Shown here piece by piece: positions 54,484-62,947 of a DNA stretch of 64,000 nt. The DNA lies in the NCBI GenBank assembly GCA_018334015.1, contig JAGXTI010000024.1, positions 59,296-123,295 of the forward strand. The letters run 5' to 3'. The notes beneath the pieces were generated by a model, which was not told where the DNA came from, ran no database searches, and worked only from the letters and a program-made list of their open reading frames with translations. Origin of the DNA: Silanimonas sp. (GTDB lineage: Bacteria; Pseudomonadota; Gammaproteobacteria; Xanthomonadales; Xanthomonadaceae). The stretch's first letter is position 1, and the number at the start of each line of letters is the position of its first letter. A program made the position numbers and the translations under genes.

Positions 54484-55335
54484 TCAGCGCGGCACGGCTT
54501 CGATGGCACCGTCGGAGGATAGCGCAAAGCGGGCCACGTTCGCCGCGCGAACGGCTTCGAGGTTCACGTCGGAGCCATCCACCCGCACTTCGGTGCCCAA
54601 GGCATTGCCGATGGTGACGCGACCGACCTGCTCGACCGGCCACTGCCGTGCCTCACCGGATCGGGCCAGCGCCCGCTCCAGAACGCTGCCATCGCGACCG
54701 AAAACCTCGATCCAGCTGTCGGCGGTGAAGCGCATCTCGATTCGCCGTGCCACCGCCTCGGCAAGCGGCAGGCTGGGTGTCAGGCCTGCCGAAACCGTGG
54801 TGGGGGGTGTCGACACCGGCACCGGTGCTGCAGCGGCCGGAGGTTCGGGGGTCTGGGCCACGACCGCGGTGTCGGACACCGTGGTCACCGGCAAGGCGGG
54901 CGCGGCTGGCACGGTCAGCGGCGGATCGAGAGCATAGGCCGCCGACGAACCGGCGTTCGGCCACTGCACAAGCAGCACGTAAAGGGCCGGTAACAACAAC
55001 AGGCTGCCGGTCACGTAGGTGACCTGGCGCGCCGAGAAGTCGGCGAAACGACCAAAACGAGAGCGCGGCAGCTGCGAGCTCAACTGCGGATCGGGAAGCT
55101 GGGCGGCGATGCTCTCGCAATCGATGACGACATCGAGACGGCGGGCGTAACGCTGGAGCAGGTGACGGGCAAAAACCGGTGCACCGAGCCTGGCCCAGTC
55201 ACCGCGCTCCATGGCTTCGAGCGTGGTTTGCGGCAGTTTCAGTTCGCGCCCGAGGGCGGCCAGCTCAAGCCCTTGGGCGAGACGGGCGGAACGCAGGCGA
55301 AGCGCAGTCGCTTGATCGGTTTCGGGAGGTGTCAC
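54484..55335 (-). CDS. rodZ: cytoskeletal protein RodZ
   Basis: The 283-residue protein has an N-terminal helix-turn-helix (about residues 12-75; LRSARLAQGLELAALGRELKL) that binds MreB, a basic juxtamembrane segment, one membrane helix (VTYVTGSLLLLPALYVLLVQW), a proline/valine-rich periplasmic linker and a C-terminal DUF4115 beta domain (FTADSWIEVFGRDGSVLERAL). It maintains rod shape. It lies 5 bp after pilF. Confidence 0.92.
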   Translation of the reverse strand: MTPPETDQATALRLRSARLAQGLELAALGRELKLPQTTLEAMERGDWARLGAPVFARHLLQRYARRLDVVIDCESIAAQLPDPQLSSQLPRSRFGRFADFSARQVTYVTGSLLLLPALYVLLVQWPNAGSSAAYALDPPLTVPAAPALPVTTVSDTAVVAQTPEPPAAAAPVPVSTPPTTVSAGLTPSLPLAEAVARRIEMRFTADSWIEVFGRDGSVLERALARSGEARQWPVEQVGRVTIGNALGTEVRVDGSDVNLEAVRAANVARFALSSDGAIEAVPR

Positions 55336-55340
55336 GGCCG

Positions 55341-56105
55341 TCAGTCTCGTGGGGTGGCGGGGGGCGGCAACGGGCCTCCCTGGCCCTGCGTGGCGAGCTG
55401 TGCGCGGTAACGTGCAACGGCGCGGGCATCACCCGCGGCTTCTTCGATGCGGATGGCCAGCAGCAGTTCGGCCGGCGTCAGTGGCGCCAGGGCTTCGCGG
55501 CGCTGAAGAAAGGCGCGGGCTCCGAGCGTGTCGCCCTGCTTCAGCTCGACATGGGCCATGCCCACCAGCGACTGGGCATCGGTGGGAGAAAGTCCGAGTG
55601 CAGCCCGGAAGTTCATTTCCGCCGTGGGCAGCAGACCCTCGCCCAGCGCACAGGTGCCGGCATTGGCCAGAGCCTGCACCGGCTGCCGGTAGGTCGGGTC
55701 CTCGATGGCACGACCGAGCAGATCGAGGCCTTTTTTTGCATCCCCATGGCGGCACAGCCAGGCCCCGCGGGCGTTGAGAACGATGCCGTCCTGCGGCGAA
55801 AGTTGCACCGCACGCGCCAGCAGTTCGCCGGCCCGTTCGCGCTGGCCCTGGGCATCGAGCACCTGGCCCTTGGCCACCAGTGCTCGCCCGCTGCGCGGAT
55901 CGGCACGGACGGCGATCTGCGCCTGTTCGAGCGCCTCGTCGAGCCGGCCGCGTTGCAGCAATTCCTGCGCAGCGTTGATCGAACGCAGCGCGATCGCGTT
56001 GGTGCCGGTGCCGGGCACCTGCGGGGGCGCGGTCGCGCAAGCGGCGAGCAGCACCGCGAGTGCGGCGATGGAAAAACCCTTTGCAGCGGTCTCAGGCCGC
56101 CGCAC
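55341..56105 (-). CDS. pilF: type IV pilus biogenesis/stability lipoprotein PilF (PilW)
   Basis: The 254-residue protein has a lipobox (LAVLLAAC) and about six TPR units ([40 protein letters not shown]). PilF pilots the secretin PilQ to the outer membrane. Position between rlmN and rodZ is conserved in gammaproteobacteria. The start overlaps the rlmN end by 14 bp. Confidence 0.9.
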   Translation of the reverse strand: MRRPETAAKGFSIAALAVLLAACATAPPQVPGTGTNAIALRSINAAQELLQRGRLDEALEQAQIAVRADPRSGRALVAKGQVLDAQGQRERAGELLARAVQLSPQDGIVLNARGAWLCRHGDAKKGLDLLGRAIEDPTYRQPVQALANAGTCALGEGLLPTAEMNFRAALGLSPTDAQSLVGMAHVELKQGDTLGARAFLQRREALAPLTPAELLLAIRIEEAAGDARAVARYRAQLATQGQGGPLPPPATPRD

Positions 56106-57279
56106 CGGAAGCCCCGTCGAGGGTCTTGCGGAACGCCGCTTGCCGGCGTGTCTTGTCCACGACCTGGCCTTTCAGCTGGCCGCAAGCAGCATCGATGTCG
56201 TCGCCACGCGTGCGGCGCACCATGGTCAACACGCCGGCGTCGAGGAGCGTCTTCTGGAAGCCGCGGATCGCTGCCTCGTCACTGCGCGCAAAACGCGTGC
56301 CGGGGAACGGATTGAACGGAATCAGGTTCACCTTGGCGGCGTGGTTGTCCTGCGCTTGGCGGCAGAACTGCCGCATTAAAGCGGCCAGTTCGCGAGCGTG
56401 ACCGGGCTGGTCGTTGACGCCCTGCATCAGCGTGTATTCGAAGGTGATCGAGTCGATCTTGGTCGCCCGCACATAGCGCAGGCAGGCGGCCATCAGTTCG
56501 GCGATCGGGTACTTTTTATTGAGCGGCACAAGCTGCGTGCGCAGCTCGTCGTTGGCCGCGTGCAGCGAGACCGCCAGGGCCACATCGGCACGGCTGGCGA
56601 GCTGGTCGATCATCGGTACCAGGCCGGCGGTCGAGAGCGTGACGCGCTTGCTGGCGAGGCCGAAGCCGAGGTCGTCGCGCATCAGGTTCATCGCGGTGAC
56701 GACGTTCTCGAAGTTCAGCAGCGGCTCGCCCATGCCCATCATCACGACATTGGTGAGCTTGCGGTCCTTGTGCGGCACGTTGCCCAGATGCCGCGCCGCG
56801 ACGAAGACCTGGCCGATGATCTCGGCGGCGGTCAGGTTGCGGTTGAAGCCTTGGGTGGCGGTCGAGCAGAACTGGCAATTGAGCCCGCACCCGACCTGGC
56901 TCGACACGCAGAGCGTGCCGCGGCCCTTATCGGGGATGAAGACGGTTTCCACGGCATTGCCGGCATCCATGCCGAGCAGCCACTTGTGGGTGCCGTCGGT
57001 GGAGGGCTTGTCGAACATCACCTTCGGCGGACGCGCCTCGCAGCGCGCCTCGAGCTTGCCGCGCAGGGCCTTGCCGAGGTCGGTCATGCCACCGAAGTCG
57101 GTGACATGACGGTGGTAGATCCACTTCATCACCTGGTGGGCACGGAAGCGCTTCTCACCGAGCTCGTGCTCGAAGAAGTGCTCCATGCCCTCGCGGTCGA
57201 GGTCGAGCAGGTTGACGCGCGCAGGCGCCACCGGCGAGGCCGGCGGCGCGATCGCAACAGGGGCGTCAATCGTGCCCAT
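56092..57279 (-). CDS. rlmN: dual-specificity rRNA/tRNA methyltransferase RlmN
   Basis: This 395-residue radical-SAM enzyme methylates A2503 of 23S rRNA and A37 of some tRNAs. The cluster motif is [32 protein letters not shown] and the C-terminal catalytic cysteine in DIDAACGQL are present. Start at 57279 ([13 protein letters not shown]) gives a slightly longer N-terminus than E. coli. It lies 7 bp after ndk. Confidence 0.95.
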   Translation of the reverse strand: MGTIDAPVAIAPPASPVAPARVNLLDLDREGMEHFFEHELGEKRFRAHQVMKWIYHRHVTDFGGMTDLGKALRGKLEARCEARPPKVMFDKPSTDGTHKWLLGMDAGNAVETVFIPDKGRGTLCVSSQVGCGLNCQFCSTATQGFNRNLTAAEIIGQVFVAARHLGNVPHKDRKLTNVVMMGMGEPLLNFENVVTAMNLMRDDLGFGLASKRVTLSTAGLVPMIDQLASRADVALAVSLHAANDELRTQLVPLNKKYPIAELMAACLRYVRATKIDSITFEYTLMQGVNDQPGHARELAALMRQFCRQAQDNHAAKVNLIPFNPFPGTRFARSDEAAIRGFQKTLLDAGVLTMVRRTRGDDIDAACGQLKGQVVDKTRRQAAFRKTLDGASGAAA

Positions 57280-57286
57280 CAGCCAT

Positions 57287-57712
57287 TCAGCGCGGGCAGA
57301 GCTCGGTGGTGCTGAAGAAGTAGGCGATTTCGATCGCGGCGTTCTCGGCGCTGTCGGAGCCGTGCACAGCGTTGGCGTCGATCGAATCGGCAAAATCGGC
57401 GCGGATGGTGCCGGGCGCGGCGTCTTTCGGGTTGGTGGCGCCCATCAGATCGCGGTTCTTCGACACCGCGCTCTCGCCTTCCAGCACCTGGATCATCACC
57501 GGGCCGGAGATCATGAACTCAACGAGGGCGTTGAAGAACGGACGCTCGCGATGCACGGCGTAGAAGCCCTCGGCCTCCTTGCGCGAGAGTTGCTTCATTT
57601 TTGCCGAGATGATCCTCAGGCCGGCGTTCTCGAAACGCGTGTAGATCGGACCGATCACGTTCTTCGCGACGGCGTCCGGCTTGATGATCGAAAGGGTGCG
57701 CTCCAGAGCCAT
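57287..57712 (-). CDS. ndk: nucleoside diphosphate kinase
   Basis: This 141-residue enzyme transfers the terminal phosphate among nucleoside triphosphates. [18 protein letters not shown] opens the protein, and the phosphorylated histidine is in NAVHGSDS (about H117). Length is typical. It is first gene of the run ndk-rlmN-pilF-rodZ-yfgM-bamB-der. Confidence 0.97.
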   Translation of the reverse strand: MALERTLSIIKPDAVAKNVIGPIYTRFENAGLRIISAKMKQLSRKEAEGFYAVHRERPFFNALVEFMISGPVMIQVLEGESAVSKNRDLMGATNPKDAAPGTIRADFADSIDANAVHGSDSAENAAIEIAYFFSTTELCPR

Positions 57713-57753
57713 GCTTGCAAACCTTTGTCAAAAGAAAATCCGATAAGACATCC

Positions 57754-57759
57754 AGTGTA
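57754..57759 (-). promoter_or_regulatory. -10 element (TACACT) for ndk
   Basis: Minus-strand TACACT 41 bases before the ndk ATG, leaving a leader of about 35 bases. Unlike the smc-type elements this message would have a 5' UTR. Confidence 0.4.
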
Positions 57760-57811
57760 GCGGAAAAATCTCCGCAGGACAGCCGCTTACGGCACATTCC
57801 GGAGGCCTTGT

Positions 57812-57843
57812 TTTCAGCGGTACGCGGCTTTCAGCGGTACGCG
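57812..57843. repeat. direct repeat TTTCAGCGGTACGCG x2
   Basis: Two identical 15-bp copies at 57812-57826 and 57829-57843 (17-bp period), 71 bp before the TetR gene start. GGTACGC resembles the half-site of the palindromes upstream of the fadN-like gene, so they may be weak autoregulatory sites; this is inference. Confidence 0.45.
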
Positions 57844-57913
57844 ATTCAATCAATCACTTGATGTACACGCCCACCCCGTGCAGGCTGCGGTCCATCACCG
57901 TCAGGAGGACGCC

Positions 57914-58540
57914 ATGGGCACCTCGCATTTCAACACCAAGGACCGCATCCTCGGCGCCGCCGAGGCGCTGTTCGCCATCCACGGTTTCGCCGGCACCTCG
58001 CTGCGGCAGGTGACCAGCCAGGCCGACGTCAACATCGCCGCGGTGAACTACCACTTCGGCTCGAAGGAAAACCTCGTCAACGAGGTGTTCCGCCGGCGCA
58101 TGGATGACATGAGCGAACGTCGCTTGAAACTGCTGGCCGCGGCCCGTCAGAACCACCCCGGCGACCTCGAGGCGGTGCTGCGCGCCTTCATCGAGCCGCC
58201 CCTGGCGCTCAGCCTCGACCGCCAGCATGGCGGCGCGGCCTTCGTCCGGGTGCTGGCCCGGGCCTTCGCCGAGAAGAACGACGGCCTGCGCAAGTTTCTC
58301 TCCGACAACTACGGTCATGTGTTGCGCGAGTTCGCCAAGGCGATCGCCGACTGCGTGCCCGGCCTGCCCAAGGAGGATCTGTACTGGCGGCTCGATTTCG
58401 TCGCCGGTGCTCTGACCTACGCCATGGCCGATTTCGGGCTCATCAAGCGACCCGCCGCTGCCACCGAAAAGCAGCATTGCGACAAGGCCGCCCTGCAACT
58501 GGTGCGTTTTGCCGCCGCCGGTCTGCGCGCCGACGGGTGA
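57914..58540 (+). CDS. TetR-family regulator, probable repressor of the adjacent beta-oxidation genes
   Basis: The 208-residue protein has an N-terminal TetR helix-turn-helix (residues about 8-55; RILGAAEALFAIHGFAGTSLRQVTSQADVNIAAVNYHFGSKENLV). A C-terminal ligand domain follows. Start at 57914 has AGGAGG five bases upstream; the in-frame ATG at 57878 lacks one. It is immediately upstream and co-oriented with the beta-oxidation pair, and two near-identical palindromes lie between. Acyl-CoA is the likely inducer by analogy with FadR/PsrA-type TetR proteins. Confidence 0.88.
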   Translation: MGTSHFNTKDRILGAAEALFAIHGFAGTSLRQVTSQADVNIAAVNYHFGSKENLVNEVFRRRMDDMSERRLKLLAAARQNHPGDLEAVLRAFIEPPLALSLDRQHGGAAFVRVLARAFAEKNDGLRKFLSDNYGHVLREFAKAIADCVPGLPKEDLYWRLDFVAGALTYAMADFGLIKRPAAATEKQHCDKAALQLVRFAAAGLRADG

Positions 58541-58564
58541 GTCTGGCGCGCTGGCATTGGCCGG

Positions 58565-58606
58565 TTGACCATACGCCAGCGTATCTTTAACGTACGCCGG
58601 CGTACG
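58565..58606 (+). promoter_or_regulatory. fadN-like promoter overlapped by two TetR operator palindromes
   Basis: Palindromes ATACGCCAGCGTAT (58571-58584) and CGTACGCCGGCGTACG (58591-58606) share the core TACGCYRGCGTA. A -35 TTGACC (58565-58570) and -10 TAACGT (58588-58593), spaced 17 bases, are interleaved with them. Binding of the TetR protein would block RNA polymerase. Confidence 0.65.
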
Positions 58607-58665
58607 CTCCGGCGTTCCATTGCCTCCATCGTTCCCCCTCGTTCTCCTCCCCACCCGGAGTTTTC

Positions 58666-61035
58666 ATGTCCCAGCTTCGTATCCGCAAAGTGGCGGTGCT
58701 CGGCGCCGGCGTGATGGGCGCGCAGATCGCCGCTCATCTTGTTAACGCTGACGTTGACACGCTGCTCTTCGACCTTCCGGCCAAGGAAGGCGACAAGAAC
58801 GGCATCGTCCAGAAAGCGATCGCCAGCCTCGGCAAGCTCTCGCCCGCCCCGCTCGCCAACAAGGCCAAGGCTGCGGCCATCGTCCCGGCGAACTACGAGC
58901 AGCACCTCGCCCTCCTCGCCGACTGCGACCTCATCATCGAGGCGATCGCAGAAAAGATGGAGTGGAAGAAGGACCTCTACGAGAAGATCGCCCCGCACGT
59001 GGCAAAGCACGCCATCGTCGCGTCGAACACCTCGGGCCTGTCGATCAACGCGCTTGCTGACGCCATGCCGGAAAGCGTTCGCCCGCGCTTCTGCGGCGTG
59101 CACTTCTTCAATCCGCCGCGCTACATGCACCTCGCCGAGCTGATTCCGTGCAAGGGCACCGAGGCCGGCGTGCTGGAAGGCCTCGAGACCTTCCTCACCA
59201 CCACGCTCGGCAAGGGCGTCGTCTACGCCAAGGACACGCCGAACTTCATCGGCAACCGCATCGGCGTGTTCTCGATCCTCGCCGGCATGCACCACACCGA
59301 GCGCCTCGGCCTCGGATTTGATGAGGTCGACGCCATCACCGGCCCGCTGATCGGCCGCCCGAAGTCGGCGACTTACCGCACTTCGGACGTGGTCGGCCTC
59401 GACACCATGGCCCACGTCATCAAGACGATGGCCGACACGCTGCCGGACGACCCGTGGCATTCGTACTTCAAGGCCCCGGCGTGGCTGCAGGCGCTGATCG
59501 GCAAGGGCGCGCTGGGCCAGAAGACCGGCGCCGGCATCTACACCAAGCGCGGCAAGGACATCCTCGTCCTTGATCTGGCCAAGCAGGACTACCGCCCGAC
59601 TGGCGCCGAAGCGAACCCCGAGGTCGTCGAGATCCTGAAGATCAAGAACCCGGCCGAGAAGTTCGCCAAGCTGCGCGCCCACGCGCACCCGCAGGCGCAG
59701 TTCCTGTGGGCGATCTTCCGCGACCTGTTCCACTACGCCGCCTTCCATCTGCACTCGATCGCCGACACTGCGCGTGACGTCGACTTCGCCATGCGCTGGG
59801 GCTACGGCTGGAACCTCGGGCCCTTCGAGACCTGGCAGGCCGCCGGCTGGCAGCAGGTCGCCGCGTGGATCAACGAGGACATCGCCGCCGGCAAGACCAT
59901 GGGCACGGCCCCGCTGCCGGCTTGGGTGAGCGACAGCCGCGCCGGCGTGCACTCGGCGGAAGGCAGCTTCAGCCCAGCGCGCAATGCCGCCCTGCCCCGC
60001 TCCTCGCTGGCCGTCTACGGCCGCCAGCGCTTCCCGGAATCCGTCATCGGCGAGGCCCCGGCCAACCCGGGTACGACGGTGTTCGAGACCGAGGCCGTGC
60101 GCCTGTGGACCGACGGCGACGGCATCGCGGTGCTGAGCTTCAAGACCAAGATGAACACCGTCGGCGACGGCGTGCTGGCGGGCGTGCTGCAGGCCATCGA
60201 CATCGCCGAGAAGGACTTCCGCGGTCTCGTCATCTGGCAGCCGAAGGGCCCATTCTCGGCCGGTGCCGACCTGGCCGGTGCGCTGAAGTCGCTTCAGGAA
60301 GGCCGCATCGACGAGTTCACGTCGATGGTCGCCACCTTCCAGGCGGCCAGCCAGCGCATCAAGTACGCGCTGGTGCCGGTGATCGCGGCCGTGCGTGGCC
60401 TTGCGCTGGGCGGTGGCTGCGAATTCCAGATGCATTCGGCCCGCACCGTGGCCCACCTCGAGAGCTACATCGGCCTCGTCGAAGCCGGCGTCGGCCTGCT
60501 GCCCGCGGGCGGCGGCCTGAAGGAGTTCGCCGGCCGCGCCTCGGCCAAGGCGAAGAACGGCGATGTGTTCGCCGAGCTGAAGCCGCTGTTCGAAGCCGTG
60601 GCGATGGGCAAGGTCTCGAGCTCGGCGCTGGACGCGAAGGAACTCGGCCTGCTGCGCGAAAACGACATCGTGGTGTTCCACGAGCACGAACTGCTGCACG
60701 TGGCGCGCCAGACCGCACTCGGCATGAGTGAGGCCGGCTACCGCCCGCCGCTGCCGAACCGCACGATCACCGCGGCCGGCGACGTCGGCATCGCCACCTT
60801 CAAGATGATGCTGGTGAACATGCTCGAGGGCCGGATGATCAGCCCGCACGACATGGAGATCGCCACGCGCATCGCCACCGTGCTGTCGGGCGGTGAGATC
60901 GACCGCGGCGCGATCGTGGACGAGGACTGGCTGATCCGCCTCGAACGCGAGCACTTCGTGGCACTCGCCCAGATGCCGAAGACGCAGGAGCGCATCGCGC
61001 ACATGCTGAAGACCGGCAAGCCGTTGCGTAACTGA
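58666..61035 (+). CDS. 3-hydroxyacyl-CoA dehydrogenase/enoyl-CoA hydratase (FadN-type domain order)
   Basis: This 789-residue multifunctional beta-oxidation enzyme has the NAD-binding hydroxyacyl-CoA dehydrogenase first (VAVLGAGVMGAQIAAHLVNA, residues 8-27; HFFNPPRYMHLAELIP). Its C-terminal HAD domain follows, and then a crotonase domain (about 490-700; GPFSAGADLAGALKSL, AAVRGLALGGGCEFQMH). E. coli FadB and FadJ have the reverse order; Bacillus FadN has this order and the same length. It hydrates enoyl-CoA and oxidises 3-hydroxyacyl-CoA. It is followed after 10 bp by the thiolase gene. Confidence 0.93.
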   Translation: MSQLRIRKVAVLGAGVMGAQIAAHLVNADVDTLLFDLPAKEGDKNGIVQKAIASLGKLSPAPLANKAKAAAIVPANYEQHLALLADCDLIIEAIAEKMEWKKDLYEKIAPHVAKHAIVASNTSGLSINALADAMPESVRPRFCGVHFFNPPRYMHLAELIPCKGTEAGVLEGLETFLTTTLGKGVVYAKDTPNFIGNRIGVFSILAGMHHTERLGLGFDEVDAITGPLIGRPKSATYRTSDVVGLDTMAHVIKTMADTLPDDPWHSYFKAPAWLQALIGKGALGQKTGAGIYTKRGKDILVLDLAKQDYRPTGAEANPEVVEILKIKNPAEKFAKLRAHAHPQAQFLWAIFRDLFHYAAFHLHSIADTARDVDFAMRWGYGWNLGPFETWQAAGWQQVAAWINEDIAAGKTMGTAPLPAWVSDSRAGVHSAEGSFSPARNAALPRSSLAVYGRQRFPESVIGEAPANPGTTVFETEAVRLWTDGDGIAVLSFKTKMNTVGDGVLAGVLQAIDIAEKDFRGLVIWQPKGPFSAGADLAGALKSLQEGRIDEFTSMVATFQAASQRIKYALVPVIAAVRGLALGGGCEFQMHSARTVAHLESYIGLVEAGVGLLPAGGGLKEFAGRASAKAKNGDVFAELKPLFEAVAMGKVSSSALDAKELGLLRENDIVVFHEHELLHVARQTALGMSEAGYRPPLPNRTITAAGDVGIATFKMMLVNMLEGRMISPHDMEIATRIATVLSGGEIDRGAIVDEDWLIRLEREHFVALAQMPKTQERIAHMLKTGKPLRN

Positions 61036-61045
61036 GGACCAGACC

Positions 61046-62242
61046 ATGAGCAAGCAAGTTCAAGACGCCTACATCGTCGCCGCCACCCGCACGCCGGTCG
61101 GCAAGGCACCCCGCGGTGTCTTCCGCAACACCCGCCCCGACGACCTGCTGGCCCACGTGCTGAAGAGCGTCGTGGCGCAGGCTCCGGGCATCGATCTTTC
61201 GCAGATCGACGACGCCATCATCGGCTGCGCCATGCCCGAGGGCGAGCAAGGCATGAACGTGGCGCGCATCGGCCTGCTGCTGGCCGGCCTGCCCAACACC
61301 ATTGCCGCGCAGACCATCAATCGCTTCTGTTCGTCGGGCCTGCAGGCCGTGGCACTCGCCGCCGACCAGATCCGTCTGGGCAACGCCGAGCTGATGCTGG
61401 CCGGCGGCACCGAGTCGATGAGCATGGTGCCGATGATGGGCAACAAGATCGCGATGGCGCCCTCGGTGTTCGACAACGAGCACGTCGCGATCGCCTACGG
61501 CATGGGCATCACCGCCGAGAAGGTCGCCGAAGAGTGGAAGGTCAGCCGCGACGACCAGGACGCCTTCGCCGCCGAATCGCACCGTCGCGCGCTCGCCGCG
61601 ATCGCCAATGGCGAGTTCAAGGCCGAGATCAGCCCGTACTCGGTGCGTGCCCGCGTGCCGGTGCTGGGCGGCAACACCGTCAAGCTGATCGAGCGTTCGG
61701 TCGACACCGATGAAGGCCCGCGTGCCGATACGTCCATTGAAGGCCTCGCCAAGCTCAAGCCGGTGTTCCGCATGGGCGGCTCGGTGACGGCGGGCAACAG
61801 CTCGCAGATGAGCGATGGCGCGGCCGGCGTGCTGCTGGCGTCGGAGAAAGCCATCAAGCAGTACGGCCTCACGCCGCTGGCCCGCTTCGTCAGCTTCTCG
61901 GTCGCCGGCGTGCGCCCGGAAGTGATGGGCATCGGCCCGATCGCGGCGATTCCGAAGGCACTGAAGCAGGCCGGCCTGACGCAGGACCAGCTCGACTGGA
62001 TCGAGCTCAACGAGGCCTTCGCCGCGCAGGCGCTGGCCGTCATCCGCAGTTGCGGCATTGATCCCTCCAAGGTCAATCCGCTGGGTGGCGCCATCGCGCT
62101 GGGTCATCCGCTCGGCGCGACGGGTGCCATCCGCACCGCGACGATCGTGCACGGTCTGCGTCGTCGCCAGCAGAAGTACGGCATGGTGACCATGTGCATC
62201 GGCACCGGCATGGGTGCGGCGGGGATTTTCGAGGCGCTGTGA
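61046..62242 (+). CDS. fadA: acetyl-CoA C-acyltransferase (beta-oxidation thiolase)
   Basis: This 398-residue thiolase cleaves 3-ketoacyl-CoA with CoA. The nucleophilic cysteine is in INRFCSSGLQAV (about C93), the histidine in ALGHPLGATGA, and the second cysteine in MCIGTGMGAAG. It starts MSKQVQDAYIVAATRTPVGK with a GAGGA ribosome site. It forms a two-gene operon with the upstream enzyme and together they complete the beta-oxidation spiral after acyl-CoA dehydrogenation. It is the last gene with typical high GC before the low-GC islet. Confidence 0.94.
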   Translation: MSKQVQDAYIVAATRTPVGKAPRGVFRNTRPDDLLAHVLKSVVAQAPGIDLSQIDDAIIGCAMPEGEQGMNVARIGLLLAGLPNTIAAQTINRFCSSGLQAVALAADQIRLGNAELMLAGGTESMSMVPMMGNKIAMAPSVFDNEHVAIAYGMGITAEKVAEEWKVSRDDQDAFAAESHRRALAAIANGEFKAEISPYSVRARVPVLGGNTVKLIERSVDTDEGPRADTSIEGLAKLKPVFRMGGSVTAGNSSQMSDGAAGVLLASEKAIKQYGLTPLARFVSFSVAGVRPEVMGIGPIAAIPKALKQAGLTQDQLDWIELNEAFAAQALAVIRSCGIDPSKVNPLGGAIALGHPLGATGAIRTATIVHGLRRRQQKYGMVTMCIGTGMGAAGIFEAL

Positions 62243-62530
62243 GGGGCGGGCGCGCAGCAGCGTGCGCGACCAGCGCCTCATTCGCTCGCAGCGATGGCCG
62301 GTGTCGCTTGGTTCGATTTCGCCCCGCGGCTTGCTCTTCGCCACTGGCCGCGAACTCGCCGCAGCCCGGCGGCTTGTACAGGCACATCCCAAGGTGGGGT
62401 CGGCGTGGATATATGGCGAAAGGGGGGAGTATGGCATCGCCTCCGGTTGGTGTCGAGTAGTTGACGGGGGGGGGGTCTGGCAGGGTCAGTACCGCCTGCG
62501 ATCCGCAGGTTTCGAGGGAGAGCATGGAAC
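62243..62530. other. intergenic transition into the low-GC islet
   Basis: The first part is GC-rich and contains a short inverted repeat (about 62249-62267, CGCGCA/TGCGCG) without a T-tract. From about 62400 the sequence turns AT-richer. TTGACG at 62461-62466 is followed directly by a run of ten G residues (62466-62475). I see no supportable gene here. A GAGGGAG motif at 62514-62520 serves the peptide gene that follows. Confidence 0.5.
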
Positions 62531-62671
62531 ATGCGAAGATCCCGATTGATCATGGTGTTGGCCGGCTTGTTGCTTGGCGGCGTCGCGACTGCTCAGACTA
62601 TTTACTGCGCGAAATGCACATGCAACGTAAACACCGGCATTTGCGAGTGCGAAGATTGCCGTTTCGTATAA
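62531..62671 (+). CDS. small secreted cysteine-rich peptide, copy 1
   Basis: The 46-residue protein has a signal peptide (residues 1-21, RLIMVLAGLLLGGVATA with an A-x-A cleavage site). It leaves a mature peptide of about 25 residues containing six cysteines in a mirror-symmetric pattern CAKCTCNVNTGICECEDC (CxxCxC-x6-CxCxxC). It is followed after 29 bp by a paralogue with 12 of 18 identical residues over the cysteine block. Seven of the 12 identical codons differ synonymously, which argues that the protein is under selection. No family is recognised; disulfide-rich or metal-binding peptide are both possible. Confidence 0.75.
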   Translation: MRRSRLIMVLAGLLLGGVATAQTIYCAKCTCNVNTGICECEDCRFV

Positions 62672-62672
62672 T
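62667..62672 (+). promoter_or_regulatory. consensus -10 TATAAT ahead of peptide copy 2
   Basis: A perfect TATAAT overlaps the stop codon of peptide 1, 28 bases before the second peptide start. No matching -35 is visible, so peptide 2 may be read both from upstream and from here. Confidence 0.35.
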
Positions 62673-62700
62673 TGACCCCTATATAAAAGGAGTGTCGCAA

Positions 62701-62847
62701 ATGAAACGCATTAAAGTTATTCTCATCGCCGCGGGTATGCTCGTCGGCGCTGCGGCAGCACAGGCATTCAGCATTCATTGCGAGAGGTGTACTTGCGACA
62801 TGAATACTGGTATCTGTGAGTGCACAGGTTGCACAATTACCCCTTAA
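62701..62847 (+). CDS. small secreted cysteine-rich peptide, copy 2
   Basis: The 48-residue protein has a signal peptide (MKRIKVILIAAGMLVGAAAAQA, cleavage after A22). The mature peptide is about 26 residues with the same pattern as copy 1: CERCTCDMNTGICECTGC. A good AAAGGAG ribosome site lies 8 bases upstream. GC content is near 50 percent, far below the chromosome. The motif TGICEC is shared exactly with copy 1. It is followed by a strong hairpin at 62867-62902. Function is unknown. Confidence 0.8.
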   Translation: MKRIKVILIAAGMLVGAAAAQAFSIHCERCTCDMNTGICECTGCTITP

Positions 62848-62866
62848 CGTCAACTCAGGTCAGGCC

Positions 62867-62902
62867 GGCGAGCGCCAAACATTTATTCGTTTGGCGCTCG
62901 CC
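62867..62902 (+). terminator. strong hairpin after the peptide genes
   Basis: Perfect 14-bp stem GGCGAGCGCCAAAC/GTTTGGCGCTCGCC with an 8-base AT-rich loop, 20 bases after the peptide 2 stop. A T7 run follows only at 62925-62931, after a second small dyad (GATTGTGCAATC), so termination efficiency is uncertain. Confidence 0.6.
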
Positions 62903-62947
62903 CCGCCTTTGATTGTGCAATCTGTTTTTTTCCAACGGGATGTACTT

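Noticed and set aside
62461-62847. Longer 128-codon frame ending in peptide 2
   Set aside because: It reads through the peptide 1 gene in another frame; the AAAGGAG site and signal peptide place the real start at 62701.
62848-62947. Integron attC site after the cysteine-rich peptides
   Set aside because: The hairpin is a perfect terminator-like stem; the paired RYYYAAC and GTTRRRY core sites were not found at its ends and no integrase is visible.
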